Positions 44,333-57,675 are shown, numbered from the stretch's first letter. The stretch is DNA of 64,000 nt from Labia minor (GCA_963082975.1 OY720344.1:71700546-71764545); one strand, 5' to 3'. Made by a program: numbers and translations. The notes: a model not told the origin generated them from the letters alone.

Positions 44333-46660
44333 AAAAATTAAAACGTCTTTATAACATTTGACTAAAAATTGATATTTTGATTTTTATATAATCTATAAAT
44401 CACACATTTCTCTCTTGAAGTATAATGATAATTAATAATTGACTAATGAAACTAAAAACAAAAATAAAGATAATATAATTTACTCATTTTAATTAACGTT
44501 TTAAAAATATTTTTGACTTTTATCAGACGAAAAATAAATTTCTGTCTTTTTAGAAGAAATATATATATATATATATTTTCAAATAAAATAAGACTATTTT
44601 AAAAGGATAAATATTATCTAAATATTTTATTAAATTAATTAAAATGAGAACTTTTATAATAACATTATTTAAATTAATATTTAAAATTAATTATTTTAAT
44701 TATTTATCGAAATATAATTTGAATATTAGATATTAAATTAAAAATGTAAATATAATACTTCTTTGTATTGGAATTGATAGAATTATTAATTTTAAATTCA
44801 TTGTCAGAACTGAATCGACTCCAAGAGCAAAGAGAAGCTCTGAATGAAAATGTAGCATTATATAAATTTTTAAAAATTACTTTTTGCAGTTATTGAAAAG
44901 ATATTGATATAATTTATGGCATATGTTTAAATAGAGGTATATGAGTATATTTTGATATGATTTCATAGTAATCGGTTCAAACAAATTTGAATCTATAACA
45001 TTATAATTTTCCATACATACATAGACATGTAAAATTCTAGTCACTTTTGGATTCTAGAGGTCATGAAACGTAAAGATAAGTATGCAAAAAATTTTAAATT
45101 CTGGGCAATGTGCAGACAAAAACCTTTTTACATTTAGTATATATATATATACAAGAAAAAAAAATTAATTAAAAATCATAAAAATAACAAAATATTTTCT
45201 AATTATTTTTTTTTATTATATTTATTTAGGTGTTTAAAAAAATGTATAAAATGTTGACAAAGTCTTATGAAAATTCTGGTATTTCTTTACTAAAATATAT
45301 TGGACATTAATAATTTTTTTCTCCATTCTCTTTTCTTTCTCACTCACTCTCTCTTCTTTCTTTAATTTTCTTATTAAGAATATAAAGAACAAGAGCATAA
45401 ATGGAAATAAAGTCGACATTTTATGTATTTATCTAATTAAGCCCTCTGAAATTAAGTGTTTATTTCGAAAAGAAAATAGAATCCCGGTAATAACTCGTTT
45501 GTTTTATATTAAAAAATTATTTATTCATTAATTCAAAATTTTAATGAAAATGTATTAAGAATATCATAATAAAATATTTAACAGGTAATTATACTATTTA
45601 ATACAAAGATTCACTAAAATGTATTTAGGTATTTTTATTATTTGGAGGATTTGAAATAAAGAAATAACAATGATAATTTTACATTATTGTATTTACGTAT
45701 ATCTCTACTTTTATGAGTGTTTATTTAATTTCTATAAATATTAAAAATTAAGAATTATTAACATCACAGTGATGAGTAAATAACAAATAAAAATTTACAA
45801 ACAAAATTATTATTGAAATATTTAATAGATTTAAAATTTTACACACAATTAATAGAGAAACCGGAAGTAAGATTTAACTCAAAAACAAAAGTAACATTTC
45901 TTGAAAATTATAACCTAGATTTATCATACCTTCAAGAGAAAAATTTTAATTCATTATAAGTATATTCATTTTTTTATTAAAAATGATCGACCACTAAAAA
46001 CCTAGTCTAACAAATTTAGATTTAACGATTTATATGGAGCGTTCATCGAGAAGAGATAGGAAATGATAGAATAATCGGTAAAAACTGGTTCATCACAAAG
46101 TGAAACGATTTTGTTATTTGATTTTTAAATTAAGATCTATTCAACTTTTTTTATTTATCTTTTTGTTGTGATATTCATCTGCTATGAATACAAAAAAGTA
46201 TTTTTTTTTTAAATTACAGTTCTATTCTTGTTTTTCAATATGTTAACAAACAATCAAAAAGAGAAAATTTGAGTAAGAAAAAAAAACATTTGGTAAAAAA
46301 AAATAGATTTCTATTAAAAAGAACAATATATGTAGCTATATTATATTATTAAAATTTATTATTTATTGTTATTGTATAGTAGATCAAAATAGAAGCTCTA
46401 GTAGTAACCTCTTGATTCAATTTGATAATCTAGTTCCTGCTAATCTCTTAGTCTTTATGTGTTGATTAATGGATTCTCACCAGACTGTATAATTTTAATT
46501 CTAATCCGACATATTACGATGTGTTAGCCTATTAATCAAACTTAATATGAATATAATTTATTTTTTTATTGAAATTCTATAAATTTCTATGTAATCTCAT
46601 CAAATTCTCTCTAGTTTAGTTAAGTTTACAGAAAAATTTTAAATAAAAATACATTTATAA
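42102..46660. other. Long AT-rich noncoding stretch
   Basis: No gene supported. Items seen: a moderately complex patch at about 42590-42750; a patch at 43970-44030 with a CCAAC-GAA-GTTGG hairpin; a poly(T) run of nearly 30 bases at 44300-44328; and a TA array at about 44560. ORFs at 42108, 42896 and 45234 are short and unsupported. Confidence 0.45.
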
Positions 46661-47825
46661 CACAGGCCAACACACATTTTGGTGCCTGCGATTTTTTAAC
46701 TGTTCCTGAGTAATTTTTGGATGCAGAATGTAAAAAAGTTCTCAGATTTTGTCTATCAGATCTAGTTTTTGAGATTTTCTAAAAAAATTGTGTATATAAT
46801 TTACGTTATAACTGTTATAATGTATAATATTACTATTGACAGTTAAAAAAAACAGACACATGGATTTAAGTATTTATTGCAAAAACTTAATTTACATAAT
46901 TACATTAGTCACTAATCACATAAAAATTTTCTTTTAGACGATTTTCTAGAATGGAGTTTACTAGGGCAGTCTCGCTGAAGGCTCCAGCAGTAGTCCGCCA
47001 TCATGTGGCTATCCCATCGTCCTTGATAACGATCTTCCATAGTTTTAATATCCTGATGGAATCTTTCCCCCTGTTCTTCACTACAATCACCTAAGTTTTC
47101 TGGAAAACGATCTAGGTGGCTGTGGAGGTAGTGAACTTTTATACTCATGTTACAGCCGAGAATATGAAAATTTGAAAGCATAGTTTCCACGAATTCTACG
47201 TAATTCTCTGCTTTATGATTGCCAAGAAAATTTTGTACTATTTGAACAAATTAACTCCAAGCGTTAGATTCAGTCTCGTTCATTGATGTGGTGAATTGTG
47301 GATCTTTAACAAGTTGCCTTATTTGAGGACCATCAAATATACCAGCTTTTAGTTTTTCCGTTTCAGGAAATTTACGTGTCAAATACCCAAAACAATTTCC
47401 ATCTCGATTTAAAGCCTTCACAAATTGCTTCATTAGGCCTAGCTTGATATGCAAGGGCGGAAGTAAGATTTTTTCTCTTGAAACCAAAGGTTCGTTGATC
47501 ACGTTTTGTATTCCTTGAAGATGATATCTCTTGAAGGCCAATTTTTGGTAACGCAGTGCTCATTTTTAGCTCTGCTGTCCCAAAGGCACAAAAAACAAGG
47601 ATATTTTGTAAAACCACTCTGCTGTCCAAGGAGGAAGTTAGTCAACACAAATTTGTTGTCCTTTATCAGAAGAAAATATATCATTTAACCTGTAACGTGT
47701 ATCTCACAAACTAGAGCTGATAGAAAAAATCTGATGGCATTTTTGGAATCAGCACATTAAAAACATCTAAAATCAGATGTTAGACTTCCGGCACCAATTT
47801 TTTTTTTTCATTTTGTTGGCCTGTG
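46661..47825 (-). mobile_element. DNA transposon with long inverted ends and a CMC/RAG1-like gene relic
   Basis: The ends are a perfect 12-bp inverted repeat, CACAGGCCAACA (46661-46672 and 47814-47825). The inversion continues imperfectly: GGTGCC lies near both ends, and a 33-base block (46743-46775, CAGATTTTGTCTATCAG and onwards) matches the reverse complement of 47701-47733 with about three differences. Terminal repeats are thus roughly 115-125 bp. TAA stands on both outer sides (46658-46660 and 47826-47828), a possible 3-bp target duplication, though weak in A/T-rich DNA. The interior is filled by a decayed protein gene on the minus strand. At 1165 bp it is probably a deletion derivative of a longer element. 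Confidence 0.8.
46912..47690 (-). pseudogene. Decayed putative transposase of an uncharacterised arthropod family
   Basis: Three minus-strand segments read as one protein. Segment one (47684 down): KDNKFVLTNFLLGQQSGFTK, YPCFLCLWDSRAKNEH. Segment two, after a frameshift (47541-47254): INEPLVSREKILLPPLHIKL, GLMKQFVKALNRDGNCFGYL, FDGPQIRQLVKDPQFT, ending in an in-frame TAA at 47251-47253. Segment three, same frame (from about 47250): NYVEF, LGCNMSIKVHYLHSHLDRFP, SEEQGERFHQDIKTMEDRYQ, MMADYCWSLQRD. I recognise this text as a family that recurs, uncharacterised, in many arthropod genomes. The order D, 21 residues, C(2)C, then H(4)H, then E 17 residues later resembles the C-terminal catalytic/zinc region of RAG1, Transib and CMC transposases. 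The N-terminal half is missing. Function is inference. Confidence 0.75.
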
Positions 47826-48177
47826 TAATATATAAATATAAAGGTTTGGATTTGTTGAATTTTCTCTCTTTTTCTCTCCCTCTCTCTCTCTCTCTCTACT
47901 GACTGTGATTCCCTTCTCATCTTGATAATAGTGTCGAATAGAAATAGATGATTTTACTTGGATTAATTTTTATGATAATTATAAATTTAATTTTATCAAA
48001 TAAATATCTAATTATTTTCAGGTAATTTTATATATTTTTTAATATTATTGTTATAGTTGTAATTTTTTAAGTAATTTCTTTTTATTTTAATTTTTATATA
48101 AATATCATTTAATATTTTTTAAATTTATTAATTTAATTAAATACATTTGTTTATAAAAATTTTTTTTCATAATCATT
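47826..48177. other. AT-rich spacer with a TC microsatellite
   Basis: A (TC)n array lies at about 47865-47899; otherwise nothing recognised. Confidence 0.45.
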
Positions 48178-48520
48178 ACATAGTATAAAACAAAGTCGAT
48201 TTCTCTATGCCTATAAACGCTTGAACCTTTAAAACTACGCAACGGATTTTGATGTTTTTTTTAATAGATAGAGTGATTGAAAAGGAAGGTTTTGATGTAT
48301 AATAACAGAATATTTATCCACTAATTAATTATGCATAATGTTTTCATTCAAAGATAGCTCGGTATATATATTTATATCAACAGGCCTTCTTTTCTGTTTG
48401 TATGTTATTATTTGAATGGCGATTCGGTGAATCAGGTATTAATATTACCAGCCAAACCCAATAATAATGAATCGTTTTTTAACTTAATTACCGAGCCGAG
48501 GCTCGTGGTCCCGGTACTAA
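48178..48520 (+). mobile_element. Family G repeat joined to a family E-like 3' end
   Basis: It opens ACATAGTATAAAACAAAGTC, CTTGAACCTTTAAAACTACG, CAACGGATTTTGATG, TAATAGATAGAGTGATTG, a block I recognise as a very widespread animal repeat, usually non-coding. It then passes to GATAGCTCGG, TATTAATATTACCAGCCAAA, CCCAATAATAATGAATCG and ACCGAGCCGAGGCTCG, the 3' end shared with 50460 and 50700. Confidence 0.6.
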
Positions 48521-49429
48521 TAATAATAATATAACTATAATATAAATATATGATTATAATTTTAAATAGATAAAGTTTAAGGGAAAAAAAATAATTAAGA
48601 ATTTAAGAATTTTTTTTATAATGCAAACTTTTTTTTAAAAAAACTTTCTTTATATAATGTAATTATTTATTTTTGTCTTTTACTATTCTGTATATTATTA
48701 TGTGAGGGGCAAGCTGTCCTGCTATATACAATTATAAATAAATATCAATATTATTTTCATTTAAAATCATTAACGATCATTAAAAAATTATTAGAATACA
48801 ATTATTTATTCACCATAAAATCTAATTTTCATTTGCTTTAAGATAGACTGGAATTTACATATATAAATCAATCTTCTTATAACTTTTATTATTACTTGAT
48901 CAATGATAGTAATAATAGTTTGTAGAAATGACAGATCCTAATCGAATAATCATTGATCCAATCCATTATCTCACAACGGACAACATCCATCATCACTTGG
49001 ATTAGGATCCCTATTCTATCATAATTATTTATCTCTCAAAAACGTACTACAATTCAAATTACAAAAATCATTCATTTCACACAAACAATTAATGAAATTT
49101 TTAGTACAAAATTCTTTTATAAAATTTCAATATTAATAAAAAATCGTAATTACTTATTTCAAAAACACTAAATTTATTATGGTACTTATTTCAATTATAT
49201 AAATAAATTTAAAATTCATTTTTATAAAATAAAAAATTTTAATAACCAATTTATAGTAATAATTATATATATATTGTAACATATACCATAAATTATGCAT
49301 TTTAAGACACAAAGTTGAGGAACATTCTGGAATGTTATTTGTAACACATGTGGATGAAATAAAGAAATTTGCTAAATTAGAGAATGAAAGACCTTTGAAA
49401 AGGACTCGCTAGTGTCATAAATTTCATGA
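48521..49429. other. AT-rich spacer
   Basis: Nothing recognised. Confidence 0.45.
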
Positions 49430-49430
49430 C

Positions 49431-50500
49431 ATCTTATCTTATCTTATTATGCTAGCTAAAATTGTATATATAGCCATTGGTTCTCAAAAACCGCTCTAAC
49501 GATTTTTTTCAAATTTACACTAGATATAGTATCTATAAAGAAAAATTGAGTTTTATTGATCACATCTCTTGAAAAATACATTTTCATTATTAATTTCTTA
49601 ATTAAAAATTATATATGGAAAACGTCAAAATTGGCATCCATTTTTATTTTTTAACTGAAATTGTATTAATATTTTTTTTTATTTAAAATATTTTAAAATT
49701 TATTATTTAATTTCGAAATAAAATTAAAAATATTTATTTTTAATAAAATATATATAGATATTTATTAATCTCTCTCAAAAAAAAAACAAAAACAAAAACA
49801 AAAAACATATACGTCTTGCTAAGAAAGTAAAAAATGTCGTTTTCATCATCTAAGTATTATTAGTCAATTGGGTAGAGCGACTCTCTGACGATTCAACTTC
49901 GCAGGATCGAAACCGGCGGAAAATAGTTTTTTTTTTTTTTTTTAATCTATTATTTTTTAATAAATTACTATTTTATATTTATTTATTCATTGTTCTTTTA
50001 TTAAATTTAATATTTATTAATATTATTTATTATTAATTTATATATGGACAAATGGCACTCATATTGAAATTTGACTCCCGCCTTTTTTTAAAAGATATTG
50101 TATTAATATTTTTTTTATATTTAAAATATTTTAAAATTTTTTATTTAATTTCGAAATAAAATTAAAAATATATATTTTAATAATATTTTATAATTATAAA
50201 TTACGATATATATTTATCATTCTTCCAATAAAAAAAAAATATTCATGCACTTAAAAACATATCTAATCTATCTATATACATATTTATGTATTATTGAGGA
50301 CCCCAAGTTCCATTCATTTTAATCAGATTGATGCAATGATGCAACATTTAATAATTGTAATAAATAATTAAAGAATTGTATATCAGCTCGGTGTCCCAAG
50401 TATTAATATTACCAGCCAAACCCAATATAATAATGAATTATTTTTTTTTAACTTAATTACCTAGCCGAGGCTCGGGGTCCCGGTGTGATCTTAATATATT
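49431..50500 (+). mobile_element. Family E repeat, composite copy 4
   Basis: It begins CATCTTATCTTATCTTATTA, AAATTTACACTAGATATAGT, then the body TTAATTTCGAAATAAAATTA (present twice, near 49710 and 50150), a tRNA-like insert at 49853-49922, TTGAGGACCCCAAGTTCC, TTGATGCAATGATGCAACAT, CAGCTCGGTGTCCCAAGTAT and the 3' ACCTAGCCGAGGCTCGGGGT. The duplicated body suggests two elements, one inserted in or fused to the other. Confidence 0.62.
49853..49922 (+). pseudogene. tRNA-like insert in family E
   Basis: An A box close to consensus (TAGTCAATTGGGTAGAGCG) and a B box GGATCGAAACC fit pol III promoter rules. Stems other than the D arm do not pair well. It is followed by a T-rich stretch and TTAATAAATTACTATTTT, comparable to what follows the tRNA-like parts at 26840 and 31390. 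Confidence 0.6.
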
Positions 50501-50621
50501 GTCAGAATTAGATAAATAATGTAGAGAGAAAAATTATTTAAAAATAGATATTTATTTAAATGAAATAAAATTATTTAATTTACAGAATGAAAATGTCTAT
50601 AATAATGTCTAAACATTTTTT

Positions 50622-50738
50622 CGAGCGACAGCTCGGTATCCCAGGTATTAATATTATCAGCCAAACCCAATAATAATGAATCATTTTTTTTAACTTAAGT
50701 ACCGAGCCGAGGCTCGGGGTCCCGGTACTGGTTCATAA
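50622..50738 (+). mobile_element. Family E 3' module
   Basis: CGAGC-GACA-GCTCG hairpin (50622-50635), GGTATCCCAGGTATTAATAT, CAGCCAAACCCAATAATAAT, then a CCGAGCC-GA-GGCTCGG hairpin (50702-50717) and GGTCCCGGTACT. The boundaries GCTCGGTATCCCAGGTA and GCTCGGGGTCCCGGTA are direct near-repeats. Confidence 0.68.
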
Positions 50739-50874
50739 AACTATAAGGGATGAATTGAACCAGCCGAAAGATACAATAGAAGGATCTTTTAAATAAATAG
50801 TTAAAAGAATTCTTTAATTCCTATTTTATAAAAATTCATAAAATGCAGCACATTTGATCTCCAGATGTCCAGAG

Positions 50875-51458
50875 ATCTATTCTTGTATCCAAGGTGGGAG
50901 ATAAGGGCTGGACACTGCTCCGAGGTCGAATTGGAAGGGATGAAGAGTTTTCTTTATTGATGAACAACAATTTTGGAATTAGTCTTCAAATAGTTCTGGA
51001 GAGAGTCCAATATCCCTTGAAGGAGGAGACATCCCGGCCACCCCCAAGATGATGTTCTCCAAATCCTCAAGATAATCCAGAAGACTCCAGTCTCTAAGAA
51101 TTCTCCATCTATTCCTATCAATGATACAGCTAAGTGGTCGACCCTTGCTTTCTCATAAAATTGCAATTGCTTAATAAATTCAATTTCATTTGATTTATCA
51201 TATTTATAACGGTACTTTACAACAAACAATTCTTTATAATTACTTTTCTTTATCTTGTTCCATTCTTTTAGTATTAAATATTCAATTTTATTATAATTTT
51301 ATATCTGAATTTTATCCTTTCCCACATCAACCGTCGCTGATTCATTAACCAAATTATTCTTCAAAATTTAACCAGAGTGCTACCAATTAATTAAATATTA
51401 TTTTCTAATCCCATTTTTCTCATTAACCAACCCATACTAAAGCATACTATATACGACA

Positions 51459-51507
<49 letters not shown>

Positions 51508-51510
51508 ATT
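50875..51510 (+). repeat. Dispersed repeat family F, copy 2
   Basis: Landmarks as in copy 1 in the same order: AAGAATTCTCCAT, GTGGTCGACCC, AATTGCAATTGC, ATAATTACTTTTC, CACATCAACC, CCAGAGTGCTACC, ACGACAATATATATATA, ending in TA then GA arrays (51459-51508). The 91-codon minus-strand ORF (50954-51229) is not conserved in copy 1. This copy has only one arm of the copy-1 inverted repeat. Confidence 0.6.
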
Positions 51511-53894
51511 TTATTAATAATTCACTATAATTTAATATTATAGTATGAAAAAAGTGAAAAATTGAATATTATTAGTTATTAAAATAAAACGATCATATAT
51601 TTATTTATTATTTCTATTCAATTATCATAAAATCTCGTATCATTTATAAATTCATTTTGAATTGAAAACATAGTTTTTTTATTTTATTATAAAAATAATG
51701 GTTCAAATCAGTAAAATTAATGTTTAATTATTCCACATTATAGAGTTGCTGAACTGAAAAATTCTGGATGACAAAACAATAACTATCATTTTTTTTATTT
51801 ATCGCCACCTGTACATGTTAATATTTTTATTTTAATTTTATGTAATTATGCAATATAAATTGATCATATAATTATTGGGCCTCAGTTTTTTAATTTGAAT
51901 TTTAAAAAATCCTAACAAAAAATTATTTAAGATTCATAAAAAAATAATAAAATAATGAGTCTGATTAAAGAAATATTAGAAAATATGAATTAACAATTTT
52001 TTTTTTACTTTTATTAGTTAATTTTTTTTGGTGATCGAAAAATAATTTGTTGCTACACCAGAATTTTCAATATCACATTGATCATTAAGTTCAAGTGTTT
52101 ATTTAATAATAAATATTTAAGCCGATTTACAATATAGAATTGTGAACAAATTATTTAATTATTAATTTATTATTTTTTTATTTGTTTGCTCATGATTTAT
52201 TCATTTAATATTTATTTATATTAATAGATTTTAGAAGAAAATATTTTGTTAATATGAATATCTGATACAAAATGGTAGAAGTATTCATGACCTGATATGC
52301 CAATATAAATCAATAATAAAAAACAATTTCATTTTAAATATATATATATATATTTCAGTATATATTTTTAAGTATGTTTATTTAATTATATTAGAAAATT
52401 TTCATGTAGTTGTCTTCAAAGAAACTATAAATTAATATATTAATATATATATTTTCATCAAATTAAATAAATAAATCTCTAAAAAATAGAACATATAATG
52501 AAATTTCCATTTCTAGCAAATTTAAATTTCAAAATTAATGTTTTACTTTTGAATAACAATCGCAATATAAATGGGCTATTAAATATCTACTTAATCTTCT
52601 TGCTAACATAAACATTCTCAAGATCGTTTGACCGTGCCATAATTCAATTATGATTACATTAGTTTTCTAAAAAAAAAATATTTTTTTTAAATAAATCAAG
52701 AAAAAAAAATTGAAAAGAATGATTAGCTTTTTGGAAAGAGAATGGCAGGGTATTAAAAAGATGAGCGAAAGAAGATTTAAGAGTCATCATTATAGGGTGA
52801 AAAGTTGAGTTTATTTTTCATAATTGAAGAAAGAAAAAAAAGGTGATGATTACCATTTTTGTATAAATTATGAAGGCGTTAAATTAAATAATATATATAT
52901 ATATATTATAAATGAATCTAAAAAAATCCTGGAAAGTGAAATTTAGATAAAATGAGTGTATTAAAGCATCAGAAGAGAATATATTTTTTTTTGTTAAAAA
53001 AATGAAGGAAATGATATAAATTTCTCCTTCTTACTTTTTTCCGTCTCTTTTCTATTACCCAGTTTCATTTCCTAATGGTATATTAAACATCTATGTCTTT
53101 TTAACGAACACACTGCAAGGGAAATTTGGATATATTATATTAAACTTTCAGAAAAAATAATTGCTTTTATTATAATAATAATCCAATAATCCAAAGTATA
53201 GGATTGCTGGTCAAACATTATATTCCAGATACCTGACAAACTTAATAGGCGATCCTCTTGTAAAAAGTTTAAAACTAAAAACTAAAACTATTGATCTCTA
53301 TTTTCTCCATTTCTAAATTTTTATTTTGTTTATATTTGAATCGGGTTAAACAAAAAGATGTTTAGGACAATGAACCTGATATGTTCGATTAGTTAAACAA
53401 CTTTTATGCACAGTAATAGAAAACATTTCAAACCTTTATAAATTAGACAACGATTCTTTAAATTTCTTTCTTTTAAATGATTTTAAATTTTATCCTAGAT
53501 ATCAATAGACTACCGCTCTTTTTTAAGAATGGGTTCTAAACATTCCCACAGAAAAGTCAATATTGTGATTTTAGAAATTCTACCCAAGTATCAAATTCCA
53601 ATCTAAGAGAACATTATCTGAAAACCAACTTTAAAGTACCTATCGATAGAAAAGGTTCTGAACATTCAGCATCTGAAGTAGTAAGTTACTCTTGGTATTA
53701 TTACTTCTTAATTACCCTTGCTACTCAATCACCCAACCTTTTTATTTTAAAACAAAAATAATTAATTATATTAGTATCCTTCGAAAGAAATAAGTCACTT
53801 TATAGATTCCATGCTTAATATGAAATAATTTTAATCATCCTTAATATTCAGTTTAAATTAATAGAATTTCTATAGGTATTATATGGTTTAGGGC

Positions 53895-53933
<39 letters not shown>

Positions 53934-56900
53934 GAAATTTTTTAGTAAACATTACTAATAACTAACTAAACACTTTTACTTCATTTAGTTCACTCTCTTC
54001 TTCTCTCATCTTATCCCTTTTTCCCACATATTTCACCAATCACACATCTCCACATTCAACCATTAATTTAACTCTCAAATCAAATCACAATTTTTATCCA
54101 TTTTTTTCTCTCTCCATTCAATTAAGTTTTCAGTCATTTCCAACATCAGATCTTACATTCCATAATGTGTTCAACATTTTTTCTCGAGGTTCTAAACGAT
54201 ACTGAATTATTAAACTATTCTAAGTCTAAACTATTCTTCCCCATAGATCTCTTTTTCGCCAGAATACATTTTCATTCTTCCAGTACCTTTCCATTCCAAT
54301 TACACTTTTTATTATTTTATAGTTTTTATTGTAAATTGATTGATTTATTTTCCTTTTCATATTTTGTTTTTTTAAATCCTGAAGAATCATCATAAGACTC
54401 TTTAATATATATTGTTTTAACTTAGTGGGGTCTTCACCCTCTAGCATATCATTATATAAGAATTATGAATACACACTATTCAACAAAGATACAGTTTTTC
54501 TATTTATTGCAGAGATTATTTTATGTGATAATAAAAATTGGAAATAAGATATGTTATTATTTAAACAAATCAGATGTGTTTTAGACAATTAGCATTGACT
54601 AAAAATATAGAAAATTTGAAAATATTAAAAAATATATTGATAATTTTTTATTATTTTTTTTAACATTTATTTAATATTAATTGTAATGTTCTTTGTTTTC
54701 AGATTCATATATATATATACGTTATATATAGAAATTACGATGAAAGACGATCAAATTATTTTTAATATTTTTAATAAAGCAATGAAGTCTCATTATTTTA
54801 ATTTTAACAATTTTTTTGTTGCTTTATTTTATTTATTTCATTTGTCAAGTACTTTGTTTATACTCCTTGATAACATTAATAAGGTTGCTTCTCATTTGAT
54901 TAAATATATACGATTCTTTTTTTTATAATTGGTACAAATACGAATTTTTTGTCTTCTTAAGATTCTTGCATATGTATTGTTATTTCAGATTAAAATGTCA
55001 AATATTTATGATATATAAGTATATTTCTATATAATTTTATTCTTTTAAATTTAAAATGAAATATTAAATAGGTCAAATATAAATGATAATTTTAATATCA
55101 TCAAATTACGTTGTAAAAAATAGTTATTTCTCTCAATATGATATATATGGTAAATGTATATTGAAGAGATAGATAGGGGACGGCTTATTAAAAGTCTAGA
55201 TATAAAACTCCTCTTGACAAAATGGCGAAAGATAAATATTATTAATTGCATTATGATTAGAAAAACCATTAGAAATATAGATCAAACTACATAAATTTGA
55301 TTTGCAAATAAATATTAACATTATAATCATATTTAAATATTTTAGAGATTATTTGTATAGTTATTTGAGATAAAAAGTTTTGGTCATTTTTTGCATTCTA
55401 TGCAATATTAATATTTATTTATAGTATATTAGAATCAATTTTTGTCTAATAGTCAATATAGCCAAATTACTTAATCTAAGTGTAAATTCTTAAAGTGCTC
55501 TATTCGAAAGTGTATCCAGCACGAAAATAGATCAGGGCAGTTCTTATCAATTTTGACGACCTTAACTATTAACCAATTAGAGCCCTAAGGCCTACGCATT
55601 AAAATTCCCTAAATATGATTTTTCAATATTTAAATAAATTTATTTTGTTAAATGAAGTAATCTACATTTAAGTTTTAGTTTAAGCATATTTAAAAATTTC
55701 TCATCGTTACGTTCGTGGCGGCCATTAAGTCATGGCGCCCCTGATCTATAGACCAAACAGGCCATAGTATTAGTATGACCCTGGCCATAAATATCCAATA
55801 AGCATTGTTGATCTTATAATAAAATTTTGATCTTTTTTTTTATCTTAAGATCTAAATCTTTTGATATTTTTTTTCTAAAATCTGCCTTCTGTGCAATAGT
55901 ACTCTACTCCACTCCCTCCACTTGATAAGCTACTGTAATAACAATATAAGGATAATGATTTATTGTTTGTACATAAATAATTATATTAAATATTACTGAA
56001 TTATACTATAATTCATTGTATATATAATATATATGTATAGAAAGAATAAAAGATTTAAAATATATGCTGCCTTTATTATGTCGATATTATGTTAATATAA
56101 ATTAATTTTTGTATATATTTAAATATTATATTAAAAATATTTATATTTTATTTAATCTCTTAACTTTTTATTTATAAAAAGTAAATTCAAAATGATATTT
56201 ATTAATTTAAAAAAAAAAATTACTTACATGTATATTTATAATATATTGATATATTAATTATATAAATTAAAATAATCATTATATTCATTTAAATCTTTGT
56301 AATTTACTTTTTATAAAGAATATAATTATAATAATATTGATAATTTCTTTTTTAAATATATAAAAATAATATTGCTAATATTAAATGAGAATATATGTAT
56401 GTACTATATTTTTTTTCTATAGTCAGTGAATGGGGTCTTTCTAGAATAATTCGTTTGGTTAAAATATTTTTCGTTCGAGAACCGATAAGCCACTCAATTC
56501 CCTGGAAAATCGATAAAAAAAATAATTACAAGAAAATATATTTTTTCTTTAGTTTGCTTTGTTCAGTGAATAAGACAAGACAAGTTACTGTGTGGGAGTG
56601 ATGGTAAGCAATTAATAACTATTTTTAAAATTACTTTTAATTATTATTATATTATATTATTAATAAGAGCTATTCGTTTTCTATTCTCTCTTTATAAATA
56701 TAGATGAATTTGATTGCATTGCAAGTGATTTTCTATTCTATTATATTTTAAAATGGAATAGTTATGTCTTAAATGAATTAATTCTAGAGCTAAATTAATT
56801 AATTTTTTTGTCTATTTCGTAATTATTAATGATAATCAATAAAATCTATAATGTAGTTTACTTTTATATTGCTTTTAATAGATTTTGTTTTTTCTTTTTA

Positions 56901-57515
56901 TGAAGTTCGAAAGTAAAAATATGAACTAAAAACTAATACATAAATTTTATTAGTACACTGAAACAAATAAAATTGGGATTAAAATATTATTAGCTGAAAT
57001 GAAATTGTCAAACCTATTAATGTTTAATAATTCAAATAGTCCCTTTAACAAATGATAGATGATATTTTTAGCTTTATTTTACTATAACTTTTATATTAAT
57101 CTATATATATATATATAACCATTTGTTAAATTTAAGATATTTTTATTTTTTTATATTTTATGACATGCTTTTGTACTTTACTATCCTGGGGTATATTAAA
57201 ATGAAATTACATCATTAAAAATAAAATAAATACTTTACATTTACTGAATAATTTTTCTTTGATATCAAATGTTTGTTTTTTGTTTGAAAATGAAACGTTA
57301 AATGATGTTATTTTTATATATTTTACTATTAATCGAGTTTATTGGTCATTGTTTATGTACCAATGCAAATCACCAACAGTAAGTAAATATATGATATAAT
57401 GTTCAAGTATCAAATCAAATAAATAGTCAAGTGATAAAAATAAGTTTAATATGTGTTTGGATATTTATTATTTTACTGCTATTTAAATATAACTCTAATA
57501 AATTTATGAGTATAT
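51511..57515. other. Long AT-rich noncoding stretch
   Basis: No gene supported. A (TA)n array lies at about 53899-53931. A patch at 55520-55790 has hAT-like words (GATCAGGGCAG, GGCGCCCCTGATC), but the flanks do not give a clean duplication. The ORFs at 54165, 54686 and 56395 are low-complexity, Phe/Ile/Lys-rich frames. Confidence 0.45.
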
Positions 57516-57523
57516 TTTTAAAC

Positions 57524-57675
57524 TAGGGGCGAACTAAGGCCTAGGTCCCGCAATTTTTGGGGGCCCGAAAACTACGTATCTAGGGCCCGTATACTTTTTG
57601 CCAACGGTGGTCAAACCGATAGGCTCCCGATAGGCCTGGAATTACAATGTTGCCTAGGGCCCACTTCCGCCACTG
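57524..57675. mobile_element. hAT-type MITE, 152 bp, with perfect 8-bp duplication
   Basis: The GC-rich insert is flanked by TTTTAAAC at 57516-57523 and again at 57676-57683. Ends TAGGGGCGAACTAAGGCC and (reverse) CAGTGGCGGAAGTGGGCC are imperfect inverted repeats of the hAT type. No coding capacity. Confidence 0.82.

Noticed and set aside
55520-55790. Possible hAT element (GATCAGGGCAG ... GGCGCCCCTGATC)
   Set aside because: The words are suggestive, but the ends do not form a convincing inverted repeat and the flanks do not give a clear 8-bp duplication.
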